From Parendozoicomonas haliclonae (GTDB taxonomy: Bacteria > Pseudomonadota > Gammaproteobacteria > Pseudomonadales > Endozoicomonadaceae): DNA of 64,000 nt. The notes below the pieces were generated by a model. It was not told where the DNA came from, made no database searches, and saw only the letters and a program-made list of their open reading frames with translations. Positions within the stretch are counted from its first letter, which is position 1. Every line of letters starts with the position of its first letter. Below, piece by piece: positions 63,365-64,000 of the stretch. The translations under genes were made by a program, and so were the position numbers. The stretch is from positions 372,001 through 436,000 of the forward strand of contig NZ_FWPT01000001.1 in the NCBI RefSeq assembly GCF_900174585.1. The letters are read 5' to 3'.

Positions 63365-64000
63365 TTAGGCAAGCAGATTATCGAAAGGCATGACCAAAAC
63401 CTGCTCTCCAGGTTCTGCGCCTTCACTCTCTTCTGGAAGGATGATGTAGCAGTTAGCCATATTCATAGACCGGAGAATGCCGGAGCCCTGGCTGCCGGTA
63501 GTGACGACAATTGGGTTGTCGCTGTCGTCTGCAGAGAGAATACCGCGCTGGAACTCACGACGCCCCGGTGCTTTCTTCAAGCGAGTCAGTGTAGTAGCAA
63601 GAAAAGTGGTAGGAGGCTGATGGTTCTCTCCAGACATAATCCGCAGCGCAGCTATCGCCAGAATATGCAGAGTGATGGTGGCAGATACCGGGTTGCCGGG
63701 TAGACCGAAGAACACACTGTCAGGCAGCTTGCCAAAGGCGAAAGGCTTGCCCGGTTTGATGGCCAGCTTCCAGAAACTGGTCTCGCCAAGTTCTTCCAGA
63801 ATCTCTTTGGTGTAATCGGCTTCACCGACAGACACACCACCGGAGGTGATAACGGCATCGGCTTCCCGATCGGCACGAATCAATGCTTCGCGAATAGTAT
63901 CACGATTATCCGGGAGCTTGCCCAGATCCAGAACATCCATACCCAGACGATGCAGCATGCTGGTAACAACAATGCGGTTGCTGTCGTAAATATCGCCATG
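63365..64000 (-). CDS. moeA: Molybdopterin molybdenumtransferase MoeA, 3' part
   Basis: MoeA inserts molybdenum into adenylylated molybdopterin to make Mo-cofactor. The frame is open to the window edge, so the N-terminal part lies beyond. GDIYDSNRIV, TSGGVSVGEADYTKE and PGNPVSA are hallmark sequences of its molybdenum-cofactor synthesis domain, followed by a C-terminal beta domain ending at MPFDNLLA. The cofactor is required by the DmsA enzyme encoded 40 kb away. Only about 212 codons are seen of a protein usually near 400. Confidence 0.93.
   Translation of the reverse strand, partial: HGDIYDSNRIVVTSMLHRLGMDVLDLGKLPDNRDTIREALIRADREADAVITSGGVSVGEADYTKEILEELGETSFWKLAIKPGKPFAFGKLPDSVFFGLPGNPVSATITLHILAIAALRIMSGENHQPPTTFLATTLTRLKKAPGRREFQRGILSADDSDNPIVVTTGSQGSGILRSMNMANCYIILPEESEGAEPGEQVLVMPFDNLLA

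Overview
The window is a dense, mostly vertically inherited stretch of a gammaproteobacterial chromosome. A complete-looking dcw (division and cell wall) segment runs from murE to lpxC. It is followed by conserved housekeeping blocks in the order known from Pseudomonas and Oceanospirillales: M23 peptidase-secA-argJ, rluD-pgeF-clpB, and mqo-PA4642 family-hpt-upp. Between these lie long proteins with no recognisable family (a 1659-residue coiled-coil protein, a 637-residue protein with a poly-Lys block, and several Ser/Arg-rich hypotheticals). This mix, and the Helicobacter-like Mqo, suggest a host-associated marine member of the Oceanospirillales such as Endozoicomonadaceae. That assignment is inference; no rRNA is present to confirm it.

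Layout. 1-13.8 kb (+): murE(partial)-murF-mraY-murD-ftsW-murG-murC-ddlB-ftsQ-ftsA-ftsZ-lpxC, with overlapping stops and starts as far as ftsQ, closed by a terminator. 14-20 kb (+): M23 peptidase, secA, argJ and a Nudix/TMP-synthase-like fusion. 20.1-24.9 kb (-): rsuA and a dmsABC operon for anaerobic S-oxide/DMSO respiration. 25.2-33.9 kb: isochorismatase-like hydrolase, yacG, bamD, rluD, pgeF, a divergent quinone-reductase/LysR pair, and clpB behind a sigma-32 promoter. 33.9-41.6 kb (-): the giant coiled-coil protein, a PilZ protein and a DUF1631 protein. 41.8-42.4 kb: duplicated tRNA-Asn/tRNA-Lys pairs. 42.4-47.5 kb: ndh, DUF3094, a methyltransferase, a thiolase and a His-rich exported protein. 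47.5-47.75 kb: a 266-bp non-coding element with terminal inverted repeats and nested hairpins. 47.9-48.4 kb: duplicated tRNA-Met/tRNA-Gln pairs. 48.6-53.7 kb: mqo, a PA4642 family gene, a coiled-coil protein, hpt and upp. 53.7-60.5 kb: a hypothetical membrane protein with a STAS protein, an exported class-I glutamine-amidotransferase-like hydrolase, ogt and two orphan proteins. 60.6-64 kb: fhs, a GNAT protein and the 3' part of moeA.

Functional links. The dcw genes make lipid II and build the Z-ring. SecA exports envelope proteins, and BamD inserts outer-membrane proteins. Ndh and Mqo feed electrons into the quinone pool, and DmsABC can drain it. MoeA, at the far end, contributes to the molybdenum cofactor that DmsA needs. 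Fhs feeds one-carbon metabolism, while Hpt and Upp salvage bases.

Most unusual items: the 266-bp structured element, the two giant or basic orphan proteins, the flavodoxin-fold/SnoaL-like fusion with a candidate LysR operator, the BamD tail repeat, and the exported amidotransferase-like hydrolase. Starts were chosen by ribosome-binding site, codon and family length, and often differ from the longest open frame.
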